This document shows positions 44,051 to 53,629 of a stretch of DNA of 64,000 nucleotides, in pieces. Position 1 is the first letter of the stretch. The number at the start of each line of letters is the position of its first letter. A program made the translations under genes and the position numbers. The notes under the pieces were generated by a model. The model was not told the origin of the DNA. It ran no database searches and saw only the letters and a program-made list of their open reading frames with translations. The stretch covers positions 32,317-96,316 of the forward strand of contig NZ_CAJHCR010000024.1 of NCBI RefSeq assembly GCF_904848585.1, in the 5' to 3' direction. The stretch is from Paraburkholderia kirstenboschensis. Its GTDB lineage: Bacteria > Pseudomonadota > Gammaproteobacteria > Burkholderiales > Burkholderiaceae.

Positions 44051-45067
44051 CTACAGGTTTTCAGCTGTAACGAAACCAGGCCGGTTCATTTGAGTGCTGA
44101 GGAAGATGCCGTGCGGCGAGCGCCCCACGTCGATGGTTTCGTAGTTGCCACTGGCCGGATCGAGCACGGCGACCTGTTCACGGAAGCGCAGCGTCACCCA
44201 TAGCTTGCCGTCGGGACCAACCGCGACATCATCAGGCCCCGCAGCGTGGAACGGATATGTACGACGAACCTCGAGCGTGGCGGAGTCGAGCGCTGCCACC
44301 GAGCCTCCGACACGGTTCGTGACGTAAAGCGTCCTGCGGTCCGGCGTGAGGAAGACATTGTGTGGACCGACACCGGTTTTTACCCGCCGCAGCACGTTAC
44401 CCGTTACTGGGTCGACTTCCGCCACATGGTCGCTGCCCATCACGCAGACCAGCACCTTGCCGTTGTGCCAAAGCACGCCGGCGGGCGTTGAGCCGAGTTC
44501 CGACTTCCAGCGGATCGTCATGTTCGTCAGGTCGAACGACACGAGCGTGCCAGACTCCTGCATCGAATTGAAGCTCCACCGCGAGTCCGGCGAAAAGCCC
44601 AGATGGCTTGGCATCTCGCCGGGCGAGAAGCGCTTGACCAGCGTCAGGTCATGGGACCGGTACACGTCGACGTAGTTGATCCGCAGTGCGTTGATGACGA
44701 GGTAACGTTGATCGGGTGTAAAGCCGAGCTGATATGGGTCGGCAATGACTTTGTGGCCAAGCGACGTGCCGTTGCGCGGATCGACTATGAACAGCGCATT
44801 GCCGCTGGCATCGGCGATATAGAGCCTGCTTCTATCCGGTGAAAGCGCCCAGTGGCTGGGCTCACGCATTGTCGGCAAGGTTCGGACAACTTTGCGCGAC
44901 GCCATGTCGATGACCGAGACGCTGGCTTCGCCGGAGTTCATCACAATCGCGATAGCGGGGGAGGCTGCATTGGCGAGGCTCGAACGAAGGGCGAGAAATG
45001 GCGACATTCCGAGACCCAGCGGAACGGCGAGGCCACTGCCAAGCAGCGCGCGACGTGAAAGCTTCAT
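44051..45067 (-). CDS. Tat-exported YncE-type beta-propeller protein
   Basis: 338 residues from the ATG at 45067 (an ATG at 45079 is also possible). A twin-arginine signal (MKLSRRALLGSGLAVPLGLG) precedes a seven-bladed repeat domain with recurring units such as SVSVIDMASRKVVRTLP, LSPDRSRLYIADASGNAL, FTPDQRYLVINA, LTPDRRTLYVTNRVGGSV and VGPDGKLWVTLRF. Such proteins are periplasmic scaffolds or binding proteins, some near quinoprotein or iron-uptake systems. It is translated just before the fatty acid hydroxylase gene. Confidence 0.82.
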   Translation of the reverse strand: MKLSRRALLGSGLAVPLGLGMSPFLALRSSLANAASPAIAIVMNSGEASVSVIDMASRKVVRTLPTMREPSHWALSPDRSRLYIADASGNALFIVDPRNGTSLGHKVIADPYQLGFTPDQRYLVINALRINYVDVYRSHDLTLVKRFSPGEMPSHLGFSPDSRWSFNSMQESGTLVSFDLTNMTIRWKSELGSTPAGVLWHNGKVLVCVMGSDHVAEVDPVTGNVLRRVKTGVGPHNVFLTPDRRTLYVTNRVGGSVAALDSATLEVRRTYPFHAAGPDDVAVGPDGKLWVTLRFREQVAVLDPASGNYETIDVGRSPHGIFLSTQMNRPGFVTAENL

Positions 45068-45274
45068 GGAATAGGGCATTTCGAAATTGAATTGCGCAAT
45101 GATGCTCAAAGCTCCGAGTGCAAGTCTTCCTTGCCGACTCCACAGAGGGACAACGCCAATCTCCGGGAATATCTGCCAGCCGCGTGCCAGGCGTAATTCC
45201 GTGTTCGGCGAACCCACCGCTTCGTCGTATATGCAAATGCAGACGATGAATAAAGAGGCGATGACGGAGCCGCT

Positions 45275-45484
45275 TCAGTGCCTTCTTCCGAAGCAAGCCT
45301 CCGCGGCTTCAGCCGGCGACAGGCCGGCGTGGTAGTAACCCTGGAGAAGCTTTATGACCTTCGCATCAGGGTGATACGCCGAGCGTACAAAATTCGCCGC
45401 AATGGCTTTGTCGTACCAGGCGCATGTCCACACCTCTAACTCTCGAAGGAGTTCGAGAGTTAGAGGTTCCGATTCGTCGAGCAT
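45275..45484 (-). CDS. Small hypothetical protein with a hairpin in its early codons
   Basis: 69 residues; GAGGAG six bases before the ATG at 45484. Sequence MLDESEPLTLELLRELEVW, then CAWYDKAIAANFVRSAYHPD and KVIKLLQGYYHAGLSPAEAA. Mostly helical, no membrane segment, family not recognised. Codons 6-18 contain a perfect 16-bp inverted repeat (own entry) that would fold in the mRNA close to the start. Confidence 0.55.
   Translation of the reverse strand: MLDESEPLTLELLRELEVWTCAWYDKAIAANFVRSAYHPDAKVIKLLQGYYHAGLSPAEAAEACFGRRH
45432..45467. repeat. Perfect 16-bp hairpin inside a coding start
   Basis: The arm acctctaactctcgaa (45432-45447) and its exact reverse complement (45452-45467) are separated by four bases. 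It lies within codons 6-18 of the small gene starting at 45484. No T-run follows on either strand, so it is not a normal terminator. It could regulate translation or stability of the mRNA. Confidence 0.8.
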
Positions 45485-45992
45485 TTTTAACTCCTCTCAC
45501 AACTCGCCCGGTCTCGCGGAGCGGGAGAAATAGCCGTGCTGCGCAGTCACTTGCACAGTAGCTGTCGCAAGCATGGTGCGGAAGGACCTGATCGGGAATT
45601 CTGCTTTGCGAAAGGGGGCATGCCGCAATGGCGCCTACGCATCTGGCGATGCGTGCGCCGGGCATCGGGAGTCGCGTTTGTCCGGACCTCACTGTACTTG
45701 CAGTGGATCGTTGGGGTGTCGCAGCGAAGAACTGCACACCCGTTTGCGAGGGAATAACAGCTGTTTTGTTGGTGTTTTCGCGTTACCGTCCCTGCCATGG
45801 ATGTCTCGCGCGCCGGTGCGGCCCCCCGTGTCGGCATCTACAGCAGACGCGACTGTGACCGTTCGAAGTGGGTTGCACACGCGCATTCGCTCTTGAGGAT
45901 AGGGCCGCCCGAGTTCGCGGCGGTCATGCTGCGCGCGGAGATCGATCCGTGGGTGGCGCCTGCCAGTCCGCAAGGGTCATCGCCGAGGCCAT
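45485..45992. other. Intergenic region, no supported gene
   Basis: 508 bases between the small gene's start and the LysR stop. Open frames on both strands have no plausible start, composition or family. Confidence 0.3.
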
Positions 45993-46919
45993 TCAGCTTT
46001 CCCAGTAGCCTTCCTGACCGAATATCGCTGCGTAGAAGTCGACAAACGCCCGTACCTTTGATGACACAGTCTTTTTGGGGGGATAGACGGCCCATACCGC
46101 AGGCGCCGCGCGCGTAGGCTGTGCTTCCCACTCAGGAAGGAGCCGCACCAGCGTGCCTTCCCGGAAAGCGGGGCCGATGGCCCAGGTGGGTAGCAGGGCA
46201 ATGCCGCGGCCGGCAATGGCGAGATCCAGTACCGCCTCGGTATCGTTGACACGCAAGCGGCCCTGGAGTCGCACAGATACTTCTTGAGCAACGGTGCGAT
46301 GCATGCGGTTGACGAAAAACCATGTGTCGTCTGTCGACAGGGGCATGCGTAGCGTCGTGTGGCTTGCAAGTTCCTCTGGGGACGCTGGGGTGCCGTGCTG
46401 GGCCAGATAGGCCGGGCTCGAACATACAATCCTTCGATGTACTGCCAGTTGCCGCGCCATCAATTGCGAATCCGGCAGAACACCAATTCTGATGGCGAGG
46501 TCGATGCCCGAATCGATGATGTTCAGGACGTCGTCGGTGACGACGGCATCGATATCGATTTTGGGGTAGCGATCCATGAAATCCGGCAGATGGCGTATCA
46601 CATGTCTGCGCCCAAACGATGTTGGCATCGTCACGCGCAGGAGCCCGCGCGGGGACGTATTGAGTGATGCTGTGATTTCGCGTGCTTCATCCAGGCTCTT
46701 GATGACGATGAGCGCGTGTTCCCTGAAGACCCGTCCCCCTTCGGTGGTCACCAGGCCGCGCGTCGAGCGATTGAACAGCGCGATTCCCAGATCCCGTTCC
46801 AGTTCGTTGATATAGCGTGAAACGGTAGACGTCTTAATCCCAACTTTATCTGCCGCCTTGCTGAAACTTCCGAGCTCCGCCGCATGAAGAAAAGCCCGTA
46901 TTGCAGAGAAGTAGTCCAT
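45993..46919 (-). CDS. LysR-type transcriptional regulator
   Basis: 308 residues. Winged helix at the N-terminus (MDYFSAIRAFLHAAELGSFS, KAADKVGIKTSTVSRYINEL), then a substrate-binding effector domain (LLRVTMPTSFGRRHVIRHLP; AIAGRGIALLPTWAIG). Of the CrgA-like branch in which the first helix reads F-x-A-x-x-x-F. It lies 266 bases downstream of the FUSC efflux gene on the same strand, so it could regulate that or be independent. Confidence 0.85.
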   Translation of the reverse strand: MDYFSAIRAFLHAAELGSFSKAADKVGIKTSTVSRYINELERDLGIALFNRSTRGLVTTEGGRVFREHALIVIKSLDEAREITASLNTSPRGLLRVTMPTSFGRRHVIRHLPDFMDRYPKIDIDAVVTDDVLNIIDSGIDLAIRIGVLPDSQLMARQLAVHRRIVCSSPAYLAQHGTPASPEELASHTTLRMPLSTDDTWFFVNRMHRTVAQEVSVRLQGRLRVNDTEAVLDLAIAGRGIALLPTWAIGPAFREGTLVRLLPEWEAQPTRAAPAVWAVYPPKKTVSSKVRAFVDFYAAIFGQEGYWES

Positions 46920-47185
46920 GGTCCGCTATCCGGGATAGCCAGTCGAGGTTGTTGCCCAATGCCTGCTGCACTCTCGAGCCACACATGCAGCTCGGATAAG
47001 CGCTCGGGGGCTAAACATTCTACTGTACCGGCGTGAGCTGATGGTACGAATGGCAACGCGCTCCGGACACAAGGATGCGGGTTGCGTGGTTTGGGCTCCG
47101 CGCAAGGTTGAAGTCGCGAGCTGCGATGGGAATGACAGGGCCGGGCATTCTTGCCGGAGAAGCAACCGAAGGACTGGCGTATCCG

Positions 47186-49330
47186 CTAGGTTACCGGTCC
47201 GCCTTCGCTCTCTTTCACGATGATGGTGCGCCGCAGTGTCCACAATTCCATCAACTGGCGCAGCAATTCATACTCGATGGGACGCAGCCGAACGTCACGT
47301 GGAATAACTGGTGGCGTGTCGGTGCTCATGTGTGCCTGTGCGTGGATCTTGTCGATAGCGACGCAGAGAACATCGCGCAACGGTGCACTTCCTTCCGCCG
47401 GAATGGGCGAGTTCCGGACAACGGCTGCCGTTCCCAGAATCCGCCGTAGCAGCGAGAGCGTCGCAACGGTCTTGCGTCGCTGAGGCGTGCGGCTCCGCCA
47501 GCTTCGTCGATAAATCTCCTCGGCGTGCGTGCTTGCGAGGCCCGCGGCGCGCCGTAGTGCCTCGATCTCAACGTCGCATCGATGCGAAACTCCTGCCGCA
47601 GCGGCCAGATACGCGAGGTTGGTTTCGACCGCGTGGTCAACGGCGTCGCCGAGACTTTCGCCGCCTTTCGCTGACCAGACGATCCAGGTAGCGAGCACTG
47701 CGGCCAGACAGCCGAGCAGGTTGTTTCCGAGTCGGTCGAGTGCGTACATGAACTCGTTCGCGGGCTTGGCGAGATCGGCGACCAGCACGAACGTCGGGGT
47801 AAGGAAGATGACATACAAGCTATAGCTGACGCGCCGTAGTCCCATCGTAAGGCACACCAGCGGGAAGACGACGAGCGAGATCGCAAGCGGGCTGTGAACA
47901 ATAAGCCCGGTCACCGCGGCGAGCGCGGCGCCGGCCGCACTTCCGGCTGCGCGCTCCAGACTTCTGGACAGTGTCGTGCCGCTAGCAGGTTGCAGCACGA
48001 ACAGTGTCGCCATGGTTGCCCAATAACCAAAGGGAATGTGAAAGCTTCGCACGACGACGAACGCGGACGTCGTCGCCAGGCAAAGCCGCGCTGCGTGGCG
48101 CAGGCCGGGCGAACCGGGGCGAAGGTTCGCCCGCAGCGTTTTGAGCGCGTTGCGCGTTGTGCCGAGCGTAGCGCGCCACCAGCCCTGTTCCGTTGCTGCG
48201 GGCGGATAGTGCTGCGCGTTGACTGACAGAAGGCGGATGGAGAGCGAATGATCCACGGCCTGTTCGAGTCGCCGGGCAACTGTCGGCAGGCGCGCACGCA
48301 GTTCATACGGGAACGGTGAAAGCGGCTTTTCAAGGACCAACGCGATGCGGGCAAGCACTTCTGCGAGCATGCCGAGGCAGCGTGCGAACCGTACTGCGCG
48401 GTCTCGCCCAAGGCGGCCCGGAGCGTTTCCGGCGATCAACGCATTGTCGGCCGCCGTTGAGACGACGATCAGGGTGACCAGGATCTGGTCGGCGTCGTCA
48501 AGGGCAAGTTGCAGATCGCCGAGCAGCTGGCGTCCTTCTGTGCGCGACTGGGGCAAACTGATCAGCGCTTTGCGAGCGGCTTCCAGCGACTGCCGGACCA
48601 TTGCACGAAATTCGGTCGCCTGGCGGGTCCAATCGCCGCGCGTGGCGGCGGAATCAGTGGCCAGCAAGGCAATATTGCGTGCCGAATCGGACAGACGCTG
48701 ATACACGAGCCGTACTGCATAACGGCTTGGTCCGAACGGGTGAATGCGCCAGATGCTAAAGCTGAGGACGGTCGCCACGAGGCAACCGCTCAAGTAGATA
48801 GCGAGTAGCGGTGCACCGCCGCTGACGCTGTGCATCGGACTATCCACCATGACGATGCAGGTGGTCGCCGTCACGAGCGCGAGTTGGTAGGCGGCGGGCG
48901 ACCAGATGGAGGCAAGCCCGGCGCAGAACGAGACGGCTAGCACCGCGGCGCAGGCAGCGAATGCGCCCGCGCCTGAGGCAAGCGCTGTCAGGCCGCCACA
49001 CAAGGTGGAGAGCACGGCGAATCCCATCATCGACGCGAAGCGGCGGCGCGACGAACCAGCCGCATCGGCGAGGCACGTCCAGAACGCGCCGATCGCGGCC
49101 CAGGAGAAAAGAGGGTTATGCAAAATCTGCCCGACGAGCAGCATCGCGGTCGACGCGCTAGCTGCCCGGAGGCCCTCGGACAGGCTTGCTTCCTCGATGG
49201 CGAAGGAAACCATCCACGCGGGGCGTTGACGTGCGAGGTTGCGAAAGAAGGCCTGGTTTCGATGCGGCAGGCGACGAAAGATAGAAAGGATCACGCGACG
49301 CTTCCTCTTCACTGATGGCGACGCACACAC
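47186..49330 (-). CDS. FUSC-family (AaeB/YccS-like) membrane efflux protein
   Basis: Up to 714 residues. The first codon at 49330 is GTG; a GTG at 49294 with agaggaag upstream is at least as likely (702 residues). Two blocks of about five membrane helices (about 45-190 and 420-560) flank and precede soluble helical parts, the usual duplicated FUSC layout: SEGLRAASASTAMLLVGQIL, then later AFVVVRSFHIPFGYWATMAT and LFVLQPASGTTLSRSLERAA. AaeB exports aromatic carboxylic acids together with a periplasmic AaeA; no such partner gene is visible here. Divergent from a bicupin gene. Confidence 0.85.
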   Translation of the reverse strand: MCASPSVKRKRRVILSIFRRLPHRNQAFFRNLARQRPAWMVSFAIEEASLSEGLRAASASTAMLLVGQILHNPLFSWAAIGAFWTCLADAAGSSRRRFASMMGFAVLSTLCGGLTALASGAGAFAACAAVLAVSFCAGLASIWSPAAYQLALVTATTCIVMVDSPMHSVSGGAPLLAIYLSGCLVATVLSFSIWRIHPFGPSRYAVRLVYQRLSDSARNIALLATDSAATRGDWTRQATEFRAMVRQSLEAARKALISLPQSRTEGRQLLGDLQLALDDADQILVTLIVVSTAADNALIAGNAPGRLGRDRAVRFARCLGMLAEVLARIALVLEKPLSPFPYELRARLPTVARRLEQAVDHSLSIRLLSVNAQHYPPAATEQGWWRATLGTTRNALKTLRANLRPGSPGLRHAARLCLATTSAFVVVRSFHIPFGYWATMATLFVLQPASGTTLSRSLERAAGSAAGAALAAVTGLIVHSPLAISLVVFPLVCLTMGLRRVSYSLYVIFLTPTFVLVADLAKPANEFMYALDRLGNNLLGCLAAVLATWIVWSAKGGESLGDAVDHAVETNLAYLAAAAGVSHRCDVEIEALRRAAGLASTHAEEIYRRSWRSRTPQRRKTVATLSLLRRILGTAAVVRNSPIPAEGSAPLRDVLCVAIDKIHAQAHMSTDTPPVIPRDVRLRPIEYELLRQLMELWTLRRTIIVKESEGGPVT

Positions 49331-49616
49331 GTCGTGGCGAAGACCAGGCGAGCGTACGAGATGCCGCAGGTGTCAGGCCCAACGGAACGACGACGGCTAT
49401 GTGTTATCGGCCAACTGATGCGCGTTTATCGCGAGGTTCCTATTTTGCGGGAAAAGTAGGGCCGAAGTTATCCCTTCTTTGCAAAGGTGATTTTTGGTGC
49501 GCGCGATTCTAGCCACGAAAATTTGCTCCTATAGTGACGTCAACCTTTTGCGCAACACGATATCTCACGCGCAGAAGTGTGCCGTTCTTCAATAGTCCAC
49601 TTTCTGGAGGTGTTCC

Positions 49617-50561
49617 ATGCTGGACAAAACCCTTGCTTCAACGCTTGAGCTCAATGATGAAGTGACGCGTGATGCTCAATACTTCGAATACACTTCGTCG
49701 GCCAATCCGATTGGCGCGAAGCTGATTCCCCGAGTTCCGTATCGCTCTTTCCTCACCTCGCTTTACGACAGCGGTCCGACGCGTGTCGTGCCGCTTGACC
49801 TGTCTGCCGAACTGCGTTGCGAGGGCCCCGCTACCGGTCCCGGGCTGATCGCCAACTTCGTGCGTATTCTCGCAGGCGAGAAGGTTTCATTGAACCCGAA
49901 CGCGACTTCGCAGGTTTTCTACGTCCTGGAAGGCTCGGGCGCCGTAGTACAGCCAAAGACTTCATTCCAGTTCGCCAAGGGTGATTTTTTTGCGCTTCCC
50001 GGTGGCGCAGAAGCAGTGCTGACGGCCGACTCAACTGCGCGGCTCTACTACGTCAACGATGCGCCGTTGCTCGCCTATCTGGGTGTGGACGTCGGGCAAG
50101 CGCGCTTCTCGCCGACGCTTTACCCCGCAGTCCGCGCGGAGGAGGAACTGTTGAAGGTCGCTGCAGCACCGGGCGCTGGTCAGCGCAGTCGCGTAAGCGT
50201 TCTGCTTGGCAACGCGAAATTTCCGCAGACTCGCACCGTGACCCACACCATGTGGGCAATGTTTGGCGTTATTGCGCCGAACACGATTCAAAAGCCACAC
50301 CGCCACCAGTCGATCGCGCTCGACTTCATTTCGGAGTGCAAGCCCGGTTGCTATACGCTTGTCGGAACGGAACTGGACGAGCAGGGCAACATCGTCAACC
50401 CGGAGCGCGTCGACTGGGAGGCTGGCATGGCTTTCGTCACGCCGCCGGGCTACTGGCACGCACACTTCAATGAGTCGGGGGAAAACGGCTACGTGATCCC
50501 AATCCAGGACGCGGGTCTCCAGACGTATCTGCGTTCGCTGGATATCCAGTTCGCACATTGA
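49617..50561 (+). CDS. Bicupin domain protein
   Basis: 314 residues; TGGAGG seven bases before the ATG. Two cupin barrels. The first (about 80-150) contains GEKVSLNPNATSQVFYVLEG and FAKGDFFALPGG. The second (about 200-290) contains HTMWAMFGVIAPNTIQKPHR with HRHQS, and GMAFVTPPGYWHAHFN. The metal-binding histidines are only in the second barrel (H-x-H and the later HAH). This resembles gentisate-dioxygenase-like cupins but is not close enough to name a reaction. Divergent from the FUSC efflux gene; the pairing suggests an aromatic acid or related compound. Confidence 0.75.
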   Translation: MLDKTLASTLELNDEVTRDAQYFEYTSSANPIGAKLIPRVPYRSFLTSLYDSGPTRVVPLDLSAELRCEGPATGPGLIANFVRILAGEKVSLNPNATSQVFYVLEGSGAVVQPKTSFQFAKGDFFALPGGAEAVLTADSTARLYYVNDAPLLAYLGVDVGQARFSPTLYPAVRAEEELLKVAAAPGAGQRSRVSVLLGNAKFPQTRTVTHTMWAMFGVIAPNTIQKPHRHQSIALDFISECKPGCYTLVGTELDEQGNIVNPERVDWEAGMAFVTPPGYWHAHFNESGENGYVIPIQDAGLQTYLRSLDIQFAH

Positions 50562-50962
50562 TTGCGCACCGGGTGCTTTGCTCCGGCTTGCGCCTCTGTG
50601 TCTTGACGGAGCAAGGCGGTCAGCGTTTCATCGCAACATACGCAGCGCATGCGGTCTCTGGATCCGAGTGTCGCGGCACGCAATGTGTCGTTGGCAGAAC
50701 TTGCTCATCGCAACGCATCCGGAACAGCTGACGACAAGAGGGGGCTAACGAGCCCAAAGTTTGGCGGAGACCAAAAGTTTCCGCCTTTTTTGCTGCACAC
50801 GGGTTTCGTCAAGCAATCGCAAGGTCGTCCTTATGCCGTGAAGCCGGCCCCTCGTAATTCAAGATTCCAGAGAGGAACTGCTCCATATCGTCTGACCGTG
50901 AGATTCTCCTGCAACCGGCAGCTAAGCAGCATCGTCGCGCCCGGGTTTTTTCTCACACCGCG
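50562..50962. other. Convergent intergenic region containing a terminator
   Basis: Lies between the ends of the bicupin and the PBP3-like genes. Only the terminator at 50763-50791 was recognised; the open frame at 50649-50966 looks non-coding. Confidence 0.4.
50763..50791 (+). terminator. Rho-independent terminator
   Basis: A stem ggcggagac/gtttccgcc of about nine pairs (one G-U) with a five-base loop, followed directly by six T. About 200 bases after the bicupin stop, in the right orientation to end that transcript. Confidence 0.65.
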
Positions 50963-52693
50963 CTAATTCAGGAGCGGTTCTTGATGGGCCGCTTTGGACA
51001 CGGGCTCGTCCGGCTGGACGTTGAGCACGCGCATCGCTGTCTGCGCAATCTCGGCGAATACAGGTCCTGAAACGTCACCGCCATAGTGCTTCGCGCCTTT
51101 GGGCTTGTCGACCGAAACAGCAATCACGAGCCTCGGGTTTCTGATCGGAATAACCCCCACGAACGATGCGCGGTAGGCGTTCCTCTCATATCCGTGGCGG
51201 GTGGCAGTATAGGCCGTACCTGTCTTTCCCCCGACGCTGTATCCAGGGACTTCGGCCTGAGGAGCAGTACCGCCTTTCGCCACCACACTCTCCAGCATTC
51301 CCCTGACTTCATCCGTTGTATGCTCTGTGAAAATCCGCGTACCTTGGACAGACGCTTCGTCCGTCTTGTACAGCGAGAGCGGCACGAGCCTGCCGTTGTT
51401 TGCGAAGACCGTGTAGGCGTGTGCGAGCTGGATCAGCGATACGGACACGCCATATCCATAGGACATCGTCGCCTGCTCGATGCGATGCCACTTTCGCCAT
51501 GGTCTCACGATGCCGACACCAGCGCCGGGAAACCCGAGGTCTGGGGCGTGTCCGAATCCGAGGGCAGTGTACATCTTCCACATTTCCTCGGGCTTCATCG
51601 TTAGCGCTATCTTCGTTGCGCCGATATTGCTTGACTTCTGGATAACCCCAGCAACAGTCAAAGTGCCGAAGTTTGCGTCGTCCGTGATGGTGGCTCCGTC
51701 CAAGGGGAACGTTCGGTTCGTCTCTACGAGCGAATCAGGCGAAACCCGGCGCAGGTCGAGAGCGAGTGAGACCGTAAACGGTTTCATTATCGAACCCGGT
51801 TCGAATACATCCGTCACCACACGGTTACGCAACGCAGGCCCTCGTAGCAAGGAACGATCGTTAGGGTCGTAGCTCGGATAATTTGCGAGAGCCAGAATTT
51901 CGCCGGTATGGCCATCGACGACAACCGCGGAGCCGGCCTGTGCGTTGCTATTGATGACGGCTGAGCGTAGCGCGTTGAAGGCGCTGTACTGGATACTGCC
52001 GTTCAGGGCAAGCTGGACGTCGATGCCGGGACGTGCAGCATTCACGTTCCCCAGATCTTCGACGATGTGTCCCACTCTATCGCGAATGACCAACTTGGTG
52101 CCGTCCACGGCACCAAGCTTCGCGTCCTGGGCAAGCTCGACGCCGTCTTCGCCTGCACCCGTGATGCCGGTAAAGCCGATCAGTTGTGCCGTGACTTCCT
52201 CTTCCGGGTATAGACGCTTGTACTCCGTAGTCTGGTAGATTCCCGGGATCCCCAGAGACTTGATTTTGTCAGCCTCGCCAAGCGGCACCTGATGCTTCAG
52301 GTAGACGAATGTTTTGTCCCTGTCGAATTGTGCGGTGATCTGCTGCGCCGGCATGCCGAGTAGCCGCGCCAGCATCACAAGTTTCCCAGGTTCAAGGTCT
52401 TCGGGGATTTCCTTAGGGTCGACCCAGATGGACTTCACGAGAACATTTGTAGCCAGCACCATCCCGTTCGTGTCCATTATCTTTCCGCGCTCAGCACGAA
52501 CGTCGATGATGTGTTCAACTCGCGAAGCGCCTTTCTTTTCGTAGAACTTGCGGTCTATAACCTGAATCCAGAAGGCGCGGACCGCGCATGACGCAAACGC
52601 AATCGACATGAAAATCATCACCAGCGTCGACCGTCCGCGGGAAACATTTGCCTTTACGAGTGGTGTTTGATTGAAAGTGACGTTTCGCGGCAT
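50963..52693 (-). CDS. ftsI: Penicillin-binding protein 3-like transpeptidase (orphan FtsI)
   Basis: 576 residues from the ATG at 52693. One N-terminal membrane helix (STLVMIFMSIAFASCAVRAF), a PBP dimerisation domain (VEHIIDVRAERGKIMDTNG), then the transpeptidase domain with EPGSIMKPF (Ser nucleophile, SxxK), KSSNIGATK (SxN) and VGGKTGTAY (KTG). This is the FtsI/PBP3 architecture of septal peptidoglycan synthesis. It is outside a division-and-cell-wall cluster: no mraZ, ftsL or mur genes adjoin it. So it is probably a second, specialised copy. Confidence 0.88.
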   Translation of the reverse strand: MPRNVTFNQTPLVKANVSRGRSTLVMIFMSIAFASCAVRAFWIQVIDRKFYEKKGASRVEHIIDVRAERGKIMDTNGMVLATNVLVKSIWVDPKEIPEDLEPGKLVMLARLLGMPAQQITAQFDRDKTFVYLKHQVPLGEADKIKSLGIPGIYQTTEYKRLYPEEEVTAQLIGFTGITGAGEDGVELAQDAKLGAVDGTKLVIRDRVGHIVEDLGNVNAARPGIDVQLALNGSIQYSAFNALRSAVINSNAQAGSAVVVDGHTGEILALANYPSYDPNDRSLLRGPALRNRVVTDVFEPGSIMKPFTVSLALDLRRVSPDSLVETNRTFPLDGATITDDANFGTLTVAGVIQKSSNIGATKIALTMKPEEMWKMYTALGFGHAPDLGFPGAGVGIVRPWRKWHRIEQATMSYGYGVSVSLIQLAHAYTVFANNGRLVPLSLYKTDEASVQGTRIFTEHTTDEVRGMLESVVAKGGTAPQAEVPGYSVGGKTGTAYTATRHGYERNAYRASFVGVIPIRNPRLVIAVSVDKPKGAKHYGGDVSGPVFAEIAQTAMRVLNVQPDEPVSKAAHQEPLLN

Positions 52694-52909
52694 CTGATAA
52701 CTAGTGAGTGTGATTTCCCAAACGATCGACGATCCGCCGGTACACTGGGAATTACTTTGAGTGTGCTGTCGAATGACAGATTCCGCGAAAGAAGCGGGCG
52801 GGTGTGCGGAGTGAGAAGAACCGAAAATCCGGAATTTACAGGTTGGACGCGACAATACGTCGCTCGAGTTGGGCGCGTGATTGGGGCGCCGCCACGGGCA
52901 TTGAAAAAG

Positions 52910-53629
52910 CTACGCCGACACCTGCTTGCTCCTCGAAACGACGAGCGGCGGGATCGAGAGAAAAACGATCCCGAGTGCGGATATCAGCAGGTTCATTTTC
53001 CCGGCCACGCTATAGGAGGTCACACCTAGGACGCCACCGACGCAAAATGCTGCCATCGTCAGCGCTTTAGCTTTCAGTTCTTGGAAGTGCTCAACCCGAT
53101 CAGGCAGCTTGTTCCTCTGAAGTGCATGAGCGAAGATAAGCCCGAGTTTCACTCCAATATCGGTCGATGTCCCCGAAAAATGAGTGGTGCGCACCCGAAA
53201 GTTGGAAACGACGGCGGCTGCCGCGTTCTGGCAACCCATGAGAAAACTCAATCCAAAAACGAGCACCAGCCTGCTTGCAGTGTGAACCTTCACGTCTATA
53301 ACTGCGAGAATCACAAGCGCCACGGCTTCTGTCATGAAGACGATCGCGCACGTGTGCGCCCGGTTACCTGCACCGCGAAACTCGAGAACAAGCGCAGAGA
53401 GCGTCGCTCCGACGATGAAGAGCATGATGATCACGAGGAGTGAGAGGCCCGAACGCGGGTCGCCTGTGGCGATCCTGTCTGCCAATGACGTCACATTTCC
53501 AGTCATGTTGCCCGAGAAAATACCTGCGACACAAAAGCCCGTCGCATTGAGAACGCCGGCGACTGCCGCGAGTGACCAGGCCAAACGCAGTTCTTGACGT
53601 GACGACAGAACGGTTTGGTCTAGAGACAT
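52910..53629 (-). CDS. DUF1275 (YoaK-like) membrane protein
   Basis: 239 residues if started at the ATG at 53629 (aaggat upstream); ATGs at 53671 and 53725 are alternatives. Six or seven helices. Recognisable parts: AWSLAAVAGVLNATGFCVAG, FSGNMTGNVTSLADRIATGD, GCQNAAAAVVSNFRVRTTHF and SGTSTDIGVKLGLIFAHALQ. This is the DUF1275 signature with FSGNMTGN and the TTHFSGTSTDIG block. Function unknown. Confidence 0.85.
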   Translation of the reverse strand: MSLDQTVLSSRQELRLAWSLAAVAGVLNATGFCVAGIFSGNMTGNVTSLADRIATGDPRSGLSLLVIIMLFIVGATLSALVLEFRGAGNRAHTCAIVFMTEAVALVILAVIDVKVHTASRLVLVFGLSFLMGCQNAAAAVVSNFRVRTTHFSGTSTDIGVKLGLIFAHALQRNKLPDRVEHFQELKAKALTMAAFCVGGVLGVTSYSVAGKMNLLISALGIVFLSIPPLVVSRSKQVSA

